Assembly: GCF_900102185.1 (NCBI RefSeq)
Contig: NZ_LT629690.1
Location: forward strand, 3,782,001 to 3,846,000
DNA length: 64,000 nt
Direction: 5' to 3'
DNA from: Terriglobus roseus
GTDB taxonomy: Bacteria; Acidobacteriota; Terriglobia; Terriglobales; Acidobacteriaceae
The translations under genes were made by a program, and so were the position numbers. Shown one piece after another: positions 53,953 to 62,212 of the stretch. The notes under the pieces were generated by a model that saw nothing but the letters and a program-made list of their open reading frames with translations, did no database searches and was not told the DNA's origin. How positions within the stretch are numbered: position 1 is the first letter of the stretch; every line of letters starts with the position of its first letter.

Positions 53953-55017
53953 ATGAAGCGCCTTCTCACATTGCTCTCTGCCATTCTTGTTTCCATGCCC
54001 TGCTTTGCGCAGGCCACGGCGAATCTTTCGTCGCAGGGCTATTATGCCGATCCAGAGATTCGCATCTTCGATCATCAGTATTGGATCTATCCAACTTCTT
54101 CCAACGTTGGCGAGCAAAGTGACGAGAGTCACTTCAACACTCAGCAGAGCGAACTGCGCAAGCAGCACGTAGTTCACAAGGCATACCTTTCGCAGACATC
54201 CCTGGATGCGTTTTCATCGCCAGACTTGGTGCATTGGACCAAGCATCCTCATGTTCTTAGCGTGACGAACGTATCGTGGGCCGCATATGCGGTGTGGGCG
54301 CCCTCTGCGATCTATCGCAACGGCAAGTACTATCTCTTCTTCGCAGCGAATGACATTCAGAAGACCGACACATTTCCCGGTGGTATTGGAGTTGCAGTAA
54401 GCAACAAGCCTGGTGGCCCGTTCAAAGATGCGCTGGGCAAGCCGCTCATTGGCGCATTCCAGAACGGTGCGCAACCCATCGACCCCATGGCTTTTCAGGA
54501 TGAAGATGGCTCTGTGTATCTCTATTACGGTGGACAGGGTCACTGCAATGTAGCGAAGCTATCCGGTGATCTAACGCATGTCATTCCCATGTCCGATGGC
54601 ACGCTCTACAAAGAGATCACGCCTGCTCACTACACAGAAGGTCCGTTCATGATCAAACGCAACGGCGTCTATTACTTCATGTGGTCCGAGGGCGATTGGG
54701 GCAACAGTACCTACGGCGTTGCTTACGCAAAGAGCACGAGTCCCACTGGCCCTTTCACACCTGCAAGGAAAATCCTTTACACCGATCCTGCAATTGCGAA
54801 TGGGCCTGGACATCATTCCGTTGTTCGTATTCCGAACACGGACGATTGGTACATCGTCTATCATCGCCATCCTCTTGACGCCGCTGATCGCAATCAACGC
54901 GTGATGGCAATCGACCCTCTGCGCTTCGACAGGAACGGGAACATTGAATCCGTAATCATGAGCAAGGACGGTCCCGGCCCAGTTCCCATTGCCCATAAAA
55001 CTGCCAACATACCTTAA
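53953..55017 (+). CDS. Glycoside hydrolase family 43 enzyme, secreted
   Basis: A 354-aa five-bladed propeller hydrolase with an N-terminal signal (LLTLLSAILVSMPCFAQ). The GH43 triad is visible: base D33 in YYADPEIRIF, D177 in PIDPMAFQDEDGSVYLYYGG, and acid E229 in TEGPFMIKRNGVYYFMWSEG. The family removes alpha-L-arabinofuranosyl or beta-xylosyl residues from plant polysaccharide. Only 30 bp separates it from the polymerase gene upstream, with no terminator, while a promoter and a receptor gene lie just downstream. Exact specificity cannot be read from the sequence. Confidence 0.9.
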   Translation: MKRLLTLLSAILVSMPCFAQATANLSSQGYYADPEIRIFDHQYWIYPTSSNVGEQSDESHFNTQQSELRKQHVVHKAYLSQTSLDAFSSPDLVHWTKHPHVLSVTNVSWAAYAVWAPSAIYRNGKYYLFFAANDIQKTDTFPGGIGVAVSNKPGGPFKDALGKPLIGAFQNGAQPIDPMAFQDEDGSVYLYYGGQGHCNVAKLSGDLTHVIPMSDGTLYKEITPAHYTEGPFMIKRNGVYYFMWSEGDWGNSTYGVAYAKSTSPTGPFTPARKILYTDPAIANGPGHHSVVRIPNTDDWYIVYHRHPLDAADRNQRVMAIDPLRFDRNGNIESVIMSKDGPGPVPIAHKTANIP

Positions 55018-55094
55018 TCCACACTTAATAGATGTCACGATCTTGTCTCTCAGGAGGGCCAGAAGACGCAGGATCATTTTCCCAATAAAGACAC

Positions 55095-55124
55095 TTGATC
55101 TTTTCTGAAACGCACTCCTATGAT
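55095..55124 (+). promoter_or_regulatory. Candidate sigma-70 promoter of the TonB receptor at 55166
   Basis: TTGATC (55095-55100) and TATGAT (55119-55124), spacer 18 bp. Start of transcription near 55131 gives a leader of about 35 nt. Confidence 0.6.
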
Positions 55125-55165
55125 GCCCGGCACGCGCGCGCTCCCTACGCGCTGTGAGGCCAAAT

Positions 55166-58100
55166 ATGAACGTTGTACGCAAAAACCCTGTGGGCAAGGG
55201 GTTCATGAAGACGAGTCGTGGCAGGAATTGGAACCTGTCCATCGTGCGCATTGTTCTTCTTGCACTGTGCGCCGCTGCAATGTCGTTGCCGGGATGGGCG
55301 CAGGACACAACTGCCACCATTCTGGGTAATGTAACGGACCCAAGTGGCGCGTCCGTTCCCAAGGCACAAGTCACCGTCACCAACACTCAGACCAACGTCT
55401 CCGTTGTTACTGAAACCACGGAATCCGGCGCGTACACCGTTCCGAATCTGAATCCCGGCACTTACTCCATCACAATCAAGATGCAGGGGTTCCAAACGGC
55501 GAGCCTCCCAAACCTTGCCGTCTCTGCAGGCGACCGACGTCGCGCAGACGCTGGATTGGCCATTGGCGCTGCCAGTGAAACTGTTGAGATCACAACGACA
55601 GCTCCCGTTCTACAGACAGATAGCTCCACCATTGGTTCCAACGTGTCGCAACGTGCCGTACAGGATCTACCTCTTAATGGCCGCAATTACATCAACCTGG
55701 TGCAGATTACGCCTGGTGCGACAGAAGCCTCTCCCAACAGCATTAACAGCGGTACACGTCCTGATGATCGCCGTCCCAGTTCTTCCATCTCGATGAACGG
55801 GCAATCGGAAACCCTGAACGACCAGATGGTGGACGGTCTGGATAACAATGAGCGACTGATCGCCACCATCGGCGTTCGTCCCAGCATCGACTCCATTCAG
55901 GAAGTTCGCGTTGTCACCAACACATTCTCTGCAGACATTGGTCGTGCGGCCGGTGCTGTCGTCAACGTAATCACCAAGAGCGGCACGAATAGCTTTCACG
56001 GCACGCTGTATGAGTTCTTTCGCAACGATAAGCTGAATGCCTATCCTTACCAGTTCGGCGCTGCAAAGCCCGTCAATCCTGAACTCCGGCAGAATCAGTT
56101 TGGCGGTAGCCTCGGCGGTCCAATCTTCAAGAACAAAGCCTTCTTCCATGGTGATGCTGAGTTCTTCCGCCTGATTAAGGGTGGCCTACCCTCGCAACTC
56201 ATCGTGCCTACGCTGTATCAGCAACAGCATCCCGGTGATTTTTCTGATGCGATTCCGGCGAGTGGCTGCGCCACAATTGCTGCCACTGTTGCCGACCCCA
56301 CACAAACCCAGACCACCGGCTGCGTCTACGATCCCGATCCCACGCACGTCACAGGGCTCAATGGATATGCCGGCACGTCGATCTACCTACGCACACCTGT
56401 CCCGGGCAACAAAATCCCCACAGGCTTCATTGATCCGGCAGGGCTTTCTTACTTCAAGCTGTATCCTGCACCGAACAGTGGCTCCAATGGCTACGTAGGT
56501 GTCCGCAATCAGGAGCAGTACTCCACCGTGTACGACGTTCGCGTTGATTACCACTTCAACGACAGGAACCTGCTCTTCGCGAAGTACATCATCAATGACG
56601 TCTACACGGTATCGCCGGGCGCACTGCCCATTTCCAACGCGAACGGCTTTGCCGTGGATCCGCAGACAGGCAACGGGTTCGGCACATCACCGCAACTCGC
56701 AAGAAATGCGGCGCTAATCTACACGCACACCTTCACGCCCAACCTGCTCACCACGCTCGGCGCCGCATGGACCTACATCAACAATGCATCGTATCCACTG
56801 AACTATGGTGTCAATCCGAATTCGAAGTTCGGACAGGCAAACATCAATGTCAGTCAACTTACATCGAGTCTCGCAGTAGCCACACCCACAGGCCTGACAG
56901 GCCTCGGTGGCGGAGGTAACTTCGTTCCACTGCAGGACAAAGACAACACCTATCAGATCAATGGACAGGTGATCTACAACCGCGGCAATCACTCCTTCCG
57001 TATGGGTGCTACGCTCATTCGTCGCAAGGCAGCGAATATTCAGGACAACCAGGGTGAAGGCGGATGGACTTTCCGTACCGGCGGCCCCGGGCTATTGGAA
57101 GGCATCTTCTCGGCGGCCACGCGCAATAACAACTTGTATCCGCCGCACTACCAGACCTGGGAACCCAGTGCGTACTTTCAGGATGACTGGCATTTGGCCA
57201 GCAATCTAACGCTGAACCTTGGTTTGCGCTATGACGTGTTCACTCCCTTCACGGAGGAGAACAACCACATCTCCAACTTTGACCCGAACTGCGTTTGCAT
57301 TATTCAAGCGGGTGTAAACGGGATCAGCAGAACAGCAGGTGTGCGCACCGATCTAACCAATGCGGCACCGCGCATCGGCTTTGCTTATAACCCACGCCCC
57401 AGCACCGTAGTTCGTGGCGGCTTTGGCTTAGCCTTCTTCGCCAGTAACTATGAATCGCCCACCAACCTAAAGAACACACCGAACATCTCCATCTACGGCA
57501 ACTGTTCTTCATTCCAGGCAGCGGCTGGCACCAGCGGATGCAACACGGGCTTTACTCGCTTCGCGCAAGGTATGCCACTACCGAACCAAAACCCAAGCAC
57601 TACCCCCAGCACCATGGTCGGCTCGATTCCAGCGGTTGTGGACAGGGGTATGGGTTCCGGTTATCTGGAGCAATTCAACCTTGTCATCCAGCAAGACTTC
57701 AAAGGCAACGTTCTTACAGTGGGTTATGTAGGAGCCCTGGGTCGTCATCTCTCCACTGGCTTCGACATCAACCGCGCACCACCGAATACATCCGGGAGCC
57801 AGACTCTGCGCCGCTGGTACTCCATAATGCCTGGCATCACCACGGTCTCTCAGACGCTTAGCTCAGGTGCATCGAGCTACCACTCGTTGCAGGCAACCTT
57901 TGAACGTCGCTTCAGCCACGGTCTGGGTTTCAGTGCAAGCAGCACATGGGCTCATCTGCTCGACAACGCACCAAACGTGAATGGGCAGAGCGGCAACGGT
58001 GTTGGCCAGGTACTGACATCGCAAAACTCTGATGACTACGGCAATGGCGATCTGGATACACGGGCCCGCATTGTGATCACCGGTAACTATGAACTGCCTT

Positions 58101-58612
58101 TCGGCAAGGGCACCAGCGGTTTCCGCAATATTGTGGAAGGTGGCTGGCACCTGAACGTACTCAACCTGTGGTCAACGGGTCTTCCCTTCACCATCCTCAA
58201 CGCTTCCAACATCAGCAACACCAGCCCTGGCGGTTCCGCGGATCGTCCGAATGTTCTCAGCAATCCGTTCACAAACATTCAACGTCCCGCAGGGGGAAAC
58301 GCAGTCAATCCTCAGTTCTTCTCTGCTGCTGCATTCGCGGCGCAGGCTTCTGGAACGATTGGCAACGAACATCGCAACCAATATCACGGTCCTCATTATC
58401 GCCACTGGGACATGTCTCTCTTTAAGGACTTCCCCGTATGGCGTGAAACCAAACTGCAGTTCCGTGCGGAAGCATTCAACATAGCGAACCAAACCAGCTT
58501 CTCCAACCCCACATCATCATTGGGCACAACGGCTACGTTTGGACAACTCACTTCTACGTTGCCTACGTATCTACCTCGCACTGTTCAGTTCGCGCTGAAG
58601 TACGAGTTCTAA
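55166..58612 (+). CDS. TonB-dependent receptor, Oar-like
   Basis: A receptor of about 1148 aa. The ATG at 55166 has GAGG 6 nt upstream; the frame also offers GTG at 55154 and an ATG at 55205 that would give a more usual signal ([21 protein letters not shown]). N-domain [20 protein letters not shown] and [16 protein letters not shown]. Plug: [18 protein letters not shown] and [16 protein letters not shown]. The barrel ends ...[11 protein letters not shown]. It lies 148 bp downstream of the GH43 gene behind its own promoter and before a terminator. Uptake of arabinose- or xylose-containing oligomers is a context-based guess. Confidence 0.9.
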   Translation: MNVVRKNPVGKGFMKTSRGRNWNLSIVRIVLLALCAAAMSLPGWAQDTTATILGNVTDPSGASVPKAQVTVTNTQTNVSVVTETTESGAYTVPNLNPGTYSITIKMQGFQTASLPNLAVSAGDRRRADAGLAIGAASETVEITTTAPVLQTDSSTIGSNVSQRAVQDLPLNGRNYINLVQITPGATEASPNSINSGTRPDDRRPSSSISMNGQSETLNDQMVDGLDNNERLIATIGVRPSIDSIQEVRVVTNTFSADIGRAAGAVVNVITKSGTNSFHGTLYEFFRNDKLNAYPYQFGAAKPVNPELRQNQFGGSLGGPIFKNKAFFHGDAEFFRLIKGGLPSQLIVPTLYQQQHPGDFSDAIPASGCATIAATVADPTQTQTTGCVYDPDPTHVTGLNGYAGTSIYLRTPVPGNKIPTGFIDPAGLSYFKLYPAPNSGSNGYVGVRNQEQYSTVYDVRVDYHFNDRNLLFAKYIINDVYTVSPGALPISNANGFAVDPQTGNGFGTSPQLARNAALIYTHTFTPNLLTTLGAAWTYINNASYPLNYGVNPNSKFGQANINVSQLTSSLAVATPTGLTGLGGGGNFVPLQDKDNTYQINGQVIYNRGNHSFRMGATLIRRKAANIQDNQGEGGWTFRTGGPGLLEGIFSAATRNNNLYPPHYQTWEPSAYFQDDWHLASNLTLNLGLRYDVFTPFTEENNHISNFDPNCVCIIQAGVNGISRTAGVRTDLTNAAPRIGFAYNPRPSTVVRGGFGLAFFASNYESPTNLKNTPNISIYGNCSSFQAAAGTSGCNTGFTRFAQGMPLPNQNPSTTPSTMVGSIPAVVDRGMGSGYLEQFNLVIQQDFKGNVLTVGYVGALGRHLSTGFDINRAPPNTSGSQTLRRWYSIMPGITTVSQTLSSGASSYHSLQATFERRFSHGLGFSASSTWAHLLDNAPNVNGQSGNGVGQVLTSQNSDDYGNGDLDTRARIVITGNYELPFGKGTSGFRNIVEGGWHLNVLNLWSTGLPFTILNASNISNTSPGGSADRPNVLSNPFTNIQRPAGGNAVNPQFFSAAAFAAQASGTIGNEHRNQYHGPHYRHWDMSLFKDFPVWRETKLQFRAEAFNIANQTSFSNPTSSLGTTATFGQLTSTLPTYLPRTVQFALKYEF

Positions 58613-58632
58613 CAACACAACTGCAAATCAAC

Positions 58633-58665
58633 ATGGGCTTCGAGGAAATGTTCCTCGAAGCCCAT
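58633..58665 (+). terminator. Terminator after the TonB receptor gene
   Basis: A perfect 15-bp stem (ATGGGCTTCGAGGAA at 58633-58647 with complement at 58651-58665, 3-nt loop), 20 bp past the stop. An open frame that begins at 58633 with the ATG in this stem is an artefact. Confidence 0.8.
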
Positions 58666-58740
58666 CTCTTTGCAGCCCATTTCATCTCCCACTCAATCGC
58701 CGATAAGAAATCCGAAGCGTCAAATCGCTACAATGTCCGA

Positions 58741-60102
58741 ATGCCTGACCGGACACAATGGCGCGCTGAGTTCCGTTCCATGTTGCAACTTGCATGGCCA
58801 GTAGTTCTTGCGGAACTCGGCTGGATGCTGCAAGGCATCGTTGACGTGATGATGGTGGGCCGCCTTGGCCCTGTTGCCATTGGATCTGTTGCACTGGGCA
58901 ACGTGCTGTTCTATGCACCATCACTCTTTGGCCTTGGCCTGATGATGGGATTGGACACCGTTGTTTCGCATGCCTATGGACGCGGTGATTACGACGCATG
59001 CCATCGATGGCTCGCACAGGCTGTCTACATTGCATTGGTTGCTACACCTCTGTTGATGTTGGTTGCGTTTTGCGTTGGGCTTGCCCTTCCTCACTTTGGT
59101 GTCGCAGCAGAACTCATTGCCCCCACACTCACTTATCTGCATGTCTTGTTGCTCAGCACGTTGCCGCTGTTACTTTACGCAGCCGCACGACGTTATCTAC
59201 AAGCAGTTGGCGAAGTGCGTGTGATCACACTGACCTTTCTTGCAGCGAACTTGCTGAACTGGGCCGGCAACGAAGTCCTCATCTACGGGCACTTCGGCAT
59301 ACCAGCAATGGGCGTTGCTGGATCGGCACTGTCCACGGTGTTCTCGCGCATTGTCATGGCCGCTTCGCTATTCGGATTCGCATGGCGTTATGAACGCAAG
59401 CGTGGCCACCCGTTGTTCGAACATTGGGCAAAACCGATAATGCGTGAGATACGCGAACTGCTGCGCCTTGGTCTGCCCGCAGCTGGACAGTTCGTACTGG
59501 AGGTCGGTGCATTCGGTGCAACCGCAGTGCTCGCAGGAACGTTATCGCCTGTTTCATTAGCCGCGCATGAGATTGCACTGAACTACGCGGCTCTCGCGTT
59601 CATGGTTCCTCTTGGGATCAGCTCCGCAGCCTCCATTGCTGTAGGCCATGCTGTGGGAGCAAAGGACTGGCCGAAGGCACGCCGATCCGGCATGTTTTCA
59701 CTGCTTCTCGGCATCTGTTTCATGACTCTTGTGTCGCTAACATTCCTCAGTGTTCCACGCGCTCTCGTGTCCATGTACACACATGACGCCGCAGTCACGC
59801 GTACTGCCCTGCCGCTGTTTGTGGCTGCTGCTGCATTCGCCATCTTCGATGGCATACAGATTGTTTCCACCGGAGCCCTGCGCGGCTTAGGCGACACACG
59901 CACCGCATTATGGGCGCATCTGTGCAGCTATTACATTGTGGGTCTGCCACTGGGTGCGTTGCTCTGTTTCCACTTCCATCTTGGCGTGCTTGGACTTTGG
60001 ATCGGACTCACCTGCGCGTTGATTACAGCGTCGATTGTCCTTCTCACTGCATGGCTTCGGCGAGCAACAAAAACGCCCGCCGAAGCGGGCGCATTGCCGT
60101 AA
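58741..60102 (+). CDS. MATE family efflux transporter
   Basis: A 453-aa inner-membrane drug/cation antiporter with about 12 helices in two related halves. Family features are LAWPVVLAELGWMLQGIVDVMMVGRLGP in the first half, and LGLPAAGQFVLEVGAFGATAVLAGTL in the second, with LAAHEIALNYAALAFMVPLGISSAASIAVGHAVGA. The start is set at the ATG at 58741; the longer frame includes the previous gene's terminator. TACAAT lies 6 nt upstream and no ribosome-binding site is visible, so this may be a leaderless message. The last codons contain an inverted repeat that serves the opposite strand as a terminator. Confidence 0.92.
   Translation: MPDRTQWRAEFRSMLQLAWPVVLAELGWMLQGIVDVMMVGRLGPVAIGSVALGNVLFYAPSLFGLGLMMGLDTVVSHAYGRGDYDACHRWLAQAVYIALVATPLLMLVAFCVGLALPHFGVAAELIAPTLTYLHVLLLSTLPLLLYAAARRYLQAVGEVRVITLTFLAANLLNWAGNEVLIYGHFGIPAMGVAGSALSTVFSRIVMAASLFGFAWRYERKRGHPLFEHWAKPIMREIRELLRLGLPAAGQFVLEVGAFGATAVLAGTLSPVSLAAHEIALNYAALAFMVPLGISSAASIAVGHAVGAKDWPKARRSGMFSLLLGICFMTLVSLTFLSVPRALVSMYTHDAAVTRTALPLFVAAAAFAIFDGIQIVSTGALRGLGDTRTALWAHLCSYYIVGLPLGALLCFHFHLGVLGLWIGLTCALITASIVLLTAWLRRATKTPAEAGALP
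60069..60091 (-). terminator. Intrinsic terminator of the receptor-phosphoesterase operon, inside the MATE 3' end
   Basis: On the minus strand CGCCCGC-TTCG-GCGGGCG is followed at once by TTTTTG, a textbook intrinsic terminator. It lies 22-44 bp beyond the stop at 60113, within the final codons of the convergent MATE gene. Confidence 0.85.
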
Positions 60103-60112
60103 GTTTTCCTAA

Positions 60113-61222
60113 CTACTTTTCCAGATCGCCCTTCGGGCAGCTCGCAGGCGCGTTGATCGGATTGCAACGTGCAACGACATTGTCTGGCAGCGCGACTACG
60201 AAATGCCCAGGCCACTTCGCGGGTTCTGATGCGAAGTAATCCGTGCTGATGATCTGTGCTCCGCTTCGAAAATCCTTATCGCGCACAGACGTGTCGTTCG
60301 TACGTGCCTGTTCCGTGTCGGCATCCGAACGAGTACGCACAAGCATTCCCTGCTTCGCCAACTCGTTCATGTGTTCTTCTGTGCCGGAGTTCTCTTCCGT
60401 GAAAGCAGCTTCCGGTGTGCCAGGTACTGCATTCGGAAAGATCACACGACCCTTCAGAGCAGGATGACCTTCAACGTAGACCGGTGTAAGCGCACGATTA
60501 TCCAGCAAGAACAGGATCTTCCCGCGTGCCTGCTTCAGAGTGGGCCAGCCGTTATCCGCAATAGCCTCTGGCATAGTAGCGTGGGTGCCGCGTACCTGAT
60601 CCGGTGTGATGAGTTTGTTCGCCGGCACGATGGATCGCAGTTCCGCGTCTAGTTCATCGAACACCGCAGGCGTGAACGGCTCAGGTGTCACTGCGCCTGG
60701 CAAGTCTGCATGCGGCTTTCCATATTTACCTTCAAGCAGGATGAAGATAGGAATGTGGTTGGGATGCGCATTCGACCACGTCAGCACAGTGTTGATGCAC
60801 TCGCGCAGTGTGATGCAGCTGCTGTGCTGATCAATATCCTGCACATGCATCACTTTGAAGCCAGGCTTATCCATCTGCCCGTCGGTGTTATACGGCTCAG
60901 GCGGGAAGCCCATACCTTCAATCACCTTCGCAGCAGCAGGATGCGAATACAAGCCGCCCTTGCTGTCTGCATAGATGTCGATCTCGAGCTGACGCACACC
61001 GGCGTCAAGCTGTGTGGGGATTGGCTTGTGTTCATAATCCAACCCGCGCAGCGACTTCGGATTTTTCGCAGCCAGCAACGCCTTCACGCCTGGCGTCAGG
61101 CCAACGTGATAGCTGTTATGGCTGCCAATGATCTGAATCTGATTGATGCGCACAGCATCTTTCTGTGCGACGGCAGTGCCGCAGAACAGCAGCGCGAACG
61201 GAACAATAAGGGAACGAAACAT
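60113..61222 (-). CDS. Secreted PI-PLC-like phosphodiesterase (calcium-dependent phosphoinositide PLC family type)
   Basis: A 369-aa exported hydrolase. Start ATG at 61222 (AGGAAG 8 nt upstream) opens a signal MFRSLIVPFALLFCGTAVAQ; the longer frame to 61342 overlaps the previous gene. Catalytic H35 lies in IIGSHNSYHVG and the second His near 126 in KVMHVQDIDQHSSC. Metal-binding carboxylates are in QLEIDIYAD (E80, D82), and GKILFLLDNRAL follows. This is the TIM-barrel layout of bacterial PI-PLC-C1-like enzymes. The substrate could be phosphoinositide or other phosphodiesters; phosphate scavenging is inferred from the neighbouring metallophosphoesterase and receptor. It lies 28 bp downstream of the metallophosphoesterase gene. 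Confidence 0.82.
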   Translation of the reverse strand: MFRSLIVPFALLFCGTAVAQKDAVRINQIQIIGSHNSYHVGLTPGVKALLAAKNPKSLRGLDYEHKPIPTQLDAGVRQLEIDIYADSKGGLYSHPAAAKVIEGMGFPPEPYNTDGQMDKPGFKVMHVQDIDQHSSCITLRECINTVLTWSNAHPNHIPIFILLEGKYGKPHADLPGAVTPEPFTPAVFDELDAELRSIVPANKLITPDQVRGTHATMPEAIADNGWPTLKQARGKILFLLDNRALTPVYVEGHPALKGRVIFPNAVPGTPEAAFTEENSGTEEHMNELAKQGMLVRTRSDADTEQARTNDTSVRDKDFRSGAQIISTDYFASEPAKWPGHFVVALPDNVVARCNPINAPASCPKGDLEK

Positions 61223-61250
61223 GATTGAAGCTTCCTTCATGTGCAACAGG

Positions 61251-62210
61251 CTAGACGTTACGATAGGGCGTGGCGAAATGCGTCGACCATTCCACGCGGC
61301 TGCGGTCGAGCCACTCGATGTTACCGCTCTTCGCATCCGCACGAAAGATCATGAACGCGTTCGGATCGTAGCGCGTTGCTGCGGTGACAGTGTGCTGTGG
61401 TCCATAGGTGTGAGCGAAGTCCACCCACTTATGCCAATGCCCAGCAATCACGATCTGGATTGTGTCTTTGTATTTGCGAAGCAACGGATGTAGTCCAAAG
61501 TCCTTCACTTCAGTGGGCGCAACGAGCCACAGAGGATAGTGGATAAAGACGACCGCAGGTTTACGCGATGCCAGTTGTGCCTCAGCCCACTGCAACTGTT
61601 CTTCACCCAGCGAACCAAAACGCTTATCGCCTCCGGGTGCCCAGGTTGCACCTAGAAAATTGTTCAGCACCAAAAAGCGAAAGCCATTATGGTCAACCGA
61701 GGAATACGGATCAGACCTAAGCTTTTGCTTAATCAAGCGGTTAGACATTTCAATCGACACGCCAGGCTTTCCATGCTCGTCATAGTCATGATTGCCAAAG
61801 CCAAGATGCACTGGTGCATGAAAGCCGTCCATCAGCTTCCTTGCGATATCGATGCGCGTTTCGTTTTTGAAGTAGAAGTCGTAATCGGCTGACGGATAGT
61901 TGTGAAACACATCCCCCGGCACAAATACCTGCTCAACGGCACTGCCATCCTTAAACCGGATGCCGTTGATGGTCTCACGTGCCATCACCAGGCGGTCATT
62001 CGCCTTGAGGATACTTTCGTTGTCTTCGATGCCGTTTTCGCTACCGGGCTTGTAGAACTTATCGATTACATGGGAATCGCTAACCACGGCAAAGTGGAAG
62101 GGCTTACTTCCTTCTGCCGCAGAAGGTAACCAAGAAGGCGCAAGCGCCGCTCCCAAAGAAGCGGCGCTCATTGCGTTAAAGCTACGTCGAGACATTTTCA
62201 TCAGAGACAT
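61251..62210 (-). CDS. Exported metallophosphoesterase, Tat-type signal
   Basis: A 319-aa calcineurin-like phosphoesterase. The signal is MSRRSFNAMSAASLGAALAPS (twin-Arg). Dimetal motifs are VVSDSH at 43-47, VPGDVFHN near 98-104, GNHDYDEHG at 139-147, IHYPLW, and AGHWH near residue 258. The start is uncertain: ATG at 62210 is 2 bp after the receptor stop, and AAGGA fits better to the ATG at 62201. Tight spacing means translation is coupled to the receptor. Together with the PI-PLC gene it makes a phosphoester-processing pair in the periplasm. Confidence 0.87.
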   Translation of the reverse strand: MSLMKMSRRSFNAMSAASLGAALAPSWLPSAAEGSKPFHFAVVSDSHVIDKFYKPGSENGIEDNESILKANDRLVMARETINGIRFKDGSAVEQVFVPGDVFHNYPSADYDFYFKNETRIDIARKLMDGFHAPVHLGFGNHDYDEHGKPGVSIEMSNRLIKQKLRSDPYSSVDHNGFRFLVLNNFLGATWAPGGDKRFGSLGEEQLQWAEAQLASRKPAVVFIHYPLWLVAPTEVKDFGLHPLLRKYKDTIQIVIAGHWHKWVDFAHTYGPQHTVTAATRYDPNAFMIFRADAKSGNIEWLDRSRVEWSTHFATPYRNV

Positions 62211-62212
62211 CC

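Noticed and set aside
58633..58740. N-terminal extension of the MATE transporter
   Set aside because: The extension starts in the terminator of the preceding gene and adds residues not seen in MATE proteins; the ATG at 58741 fits the family.
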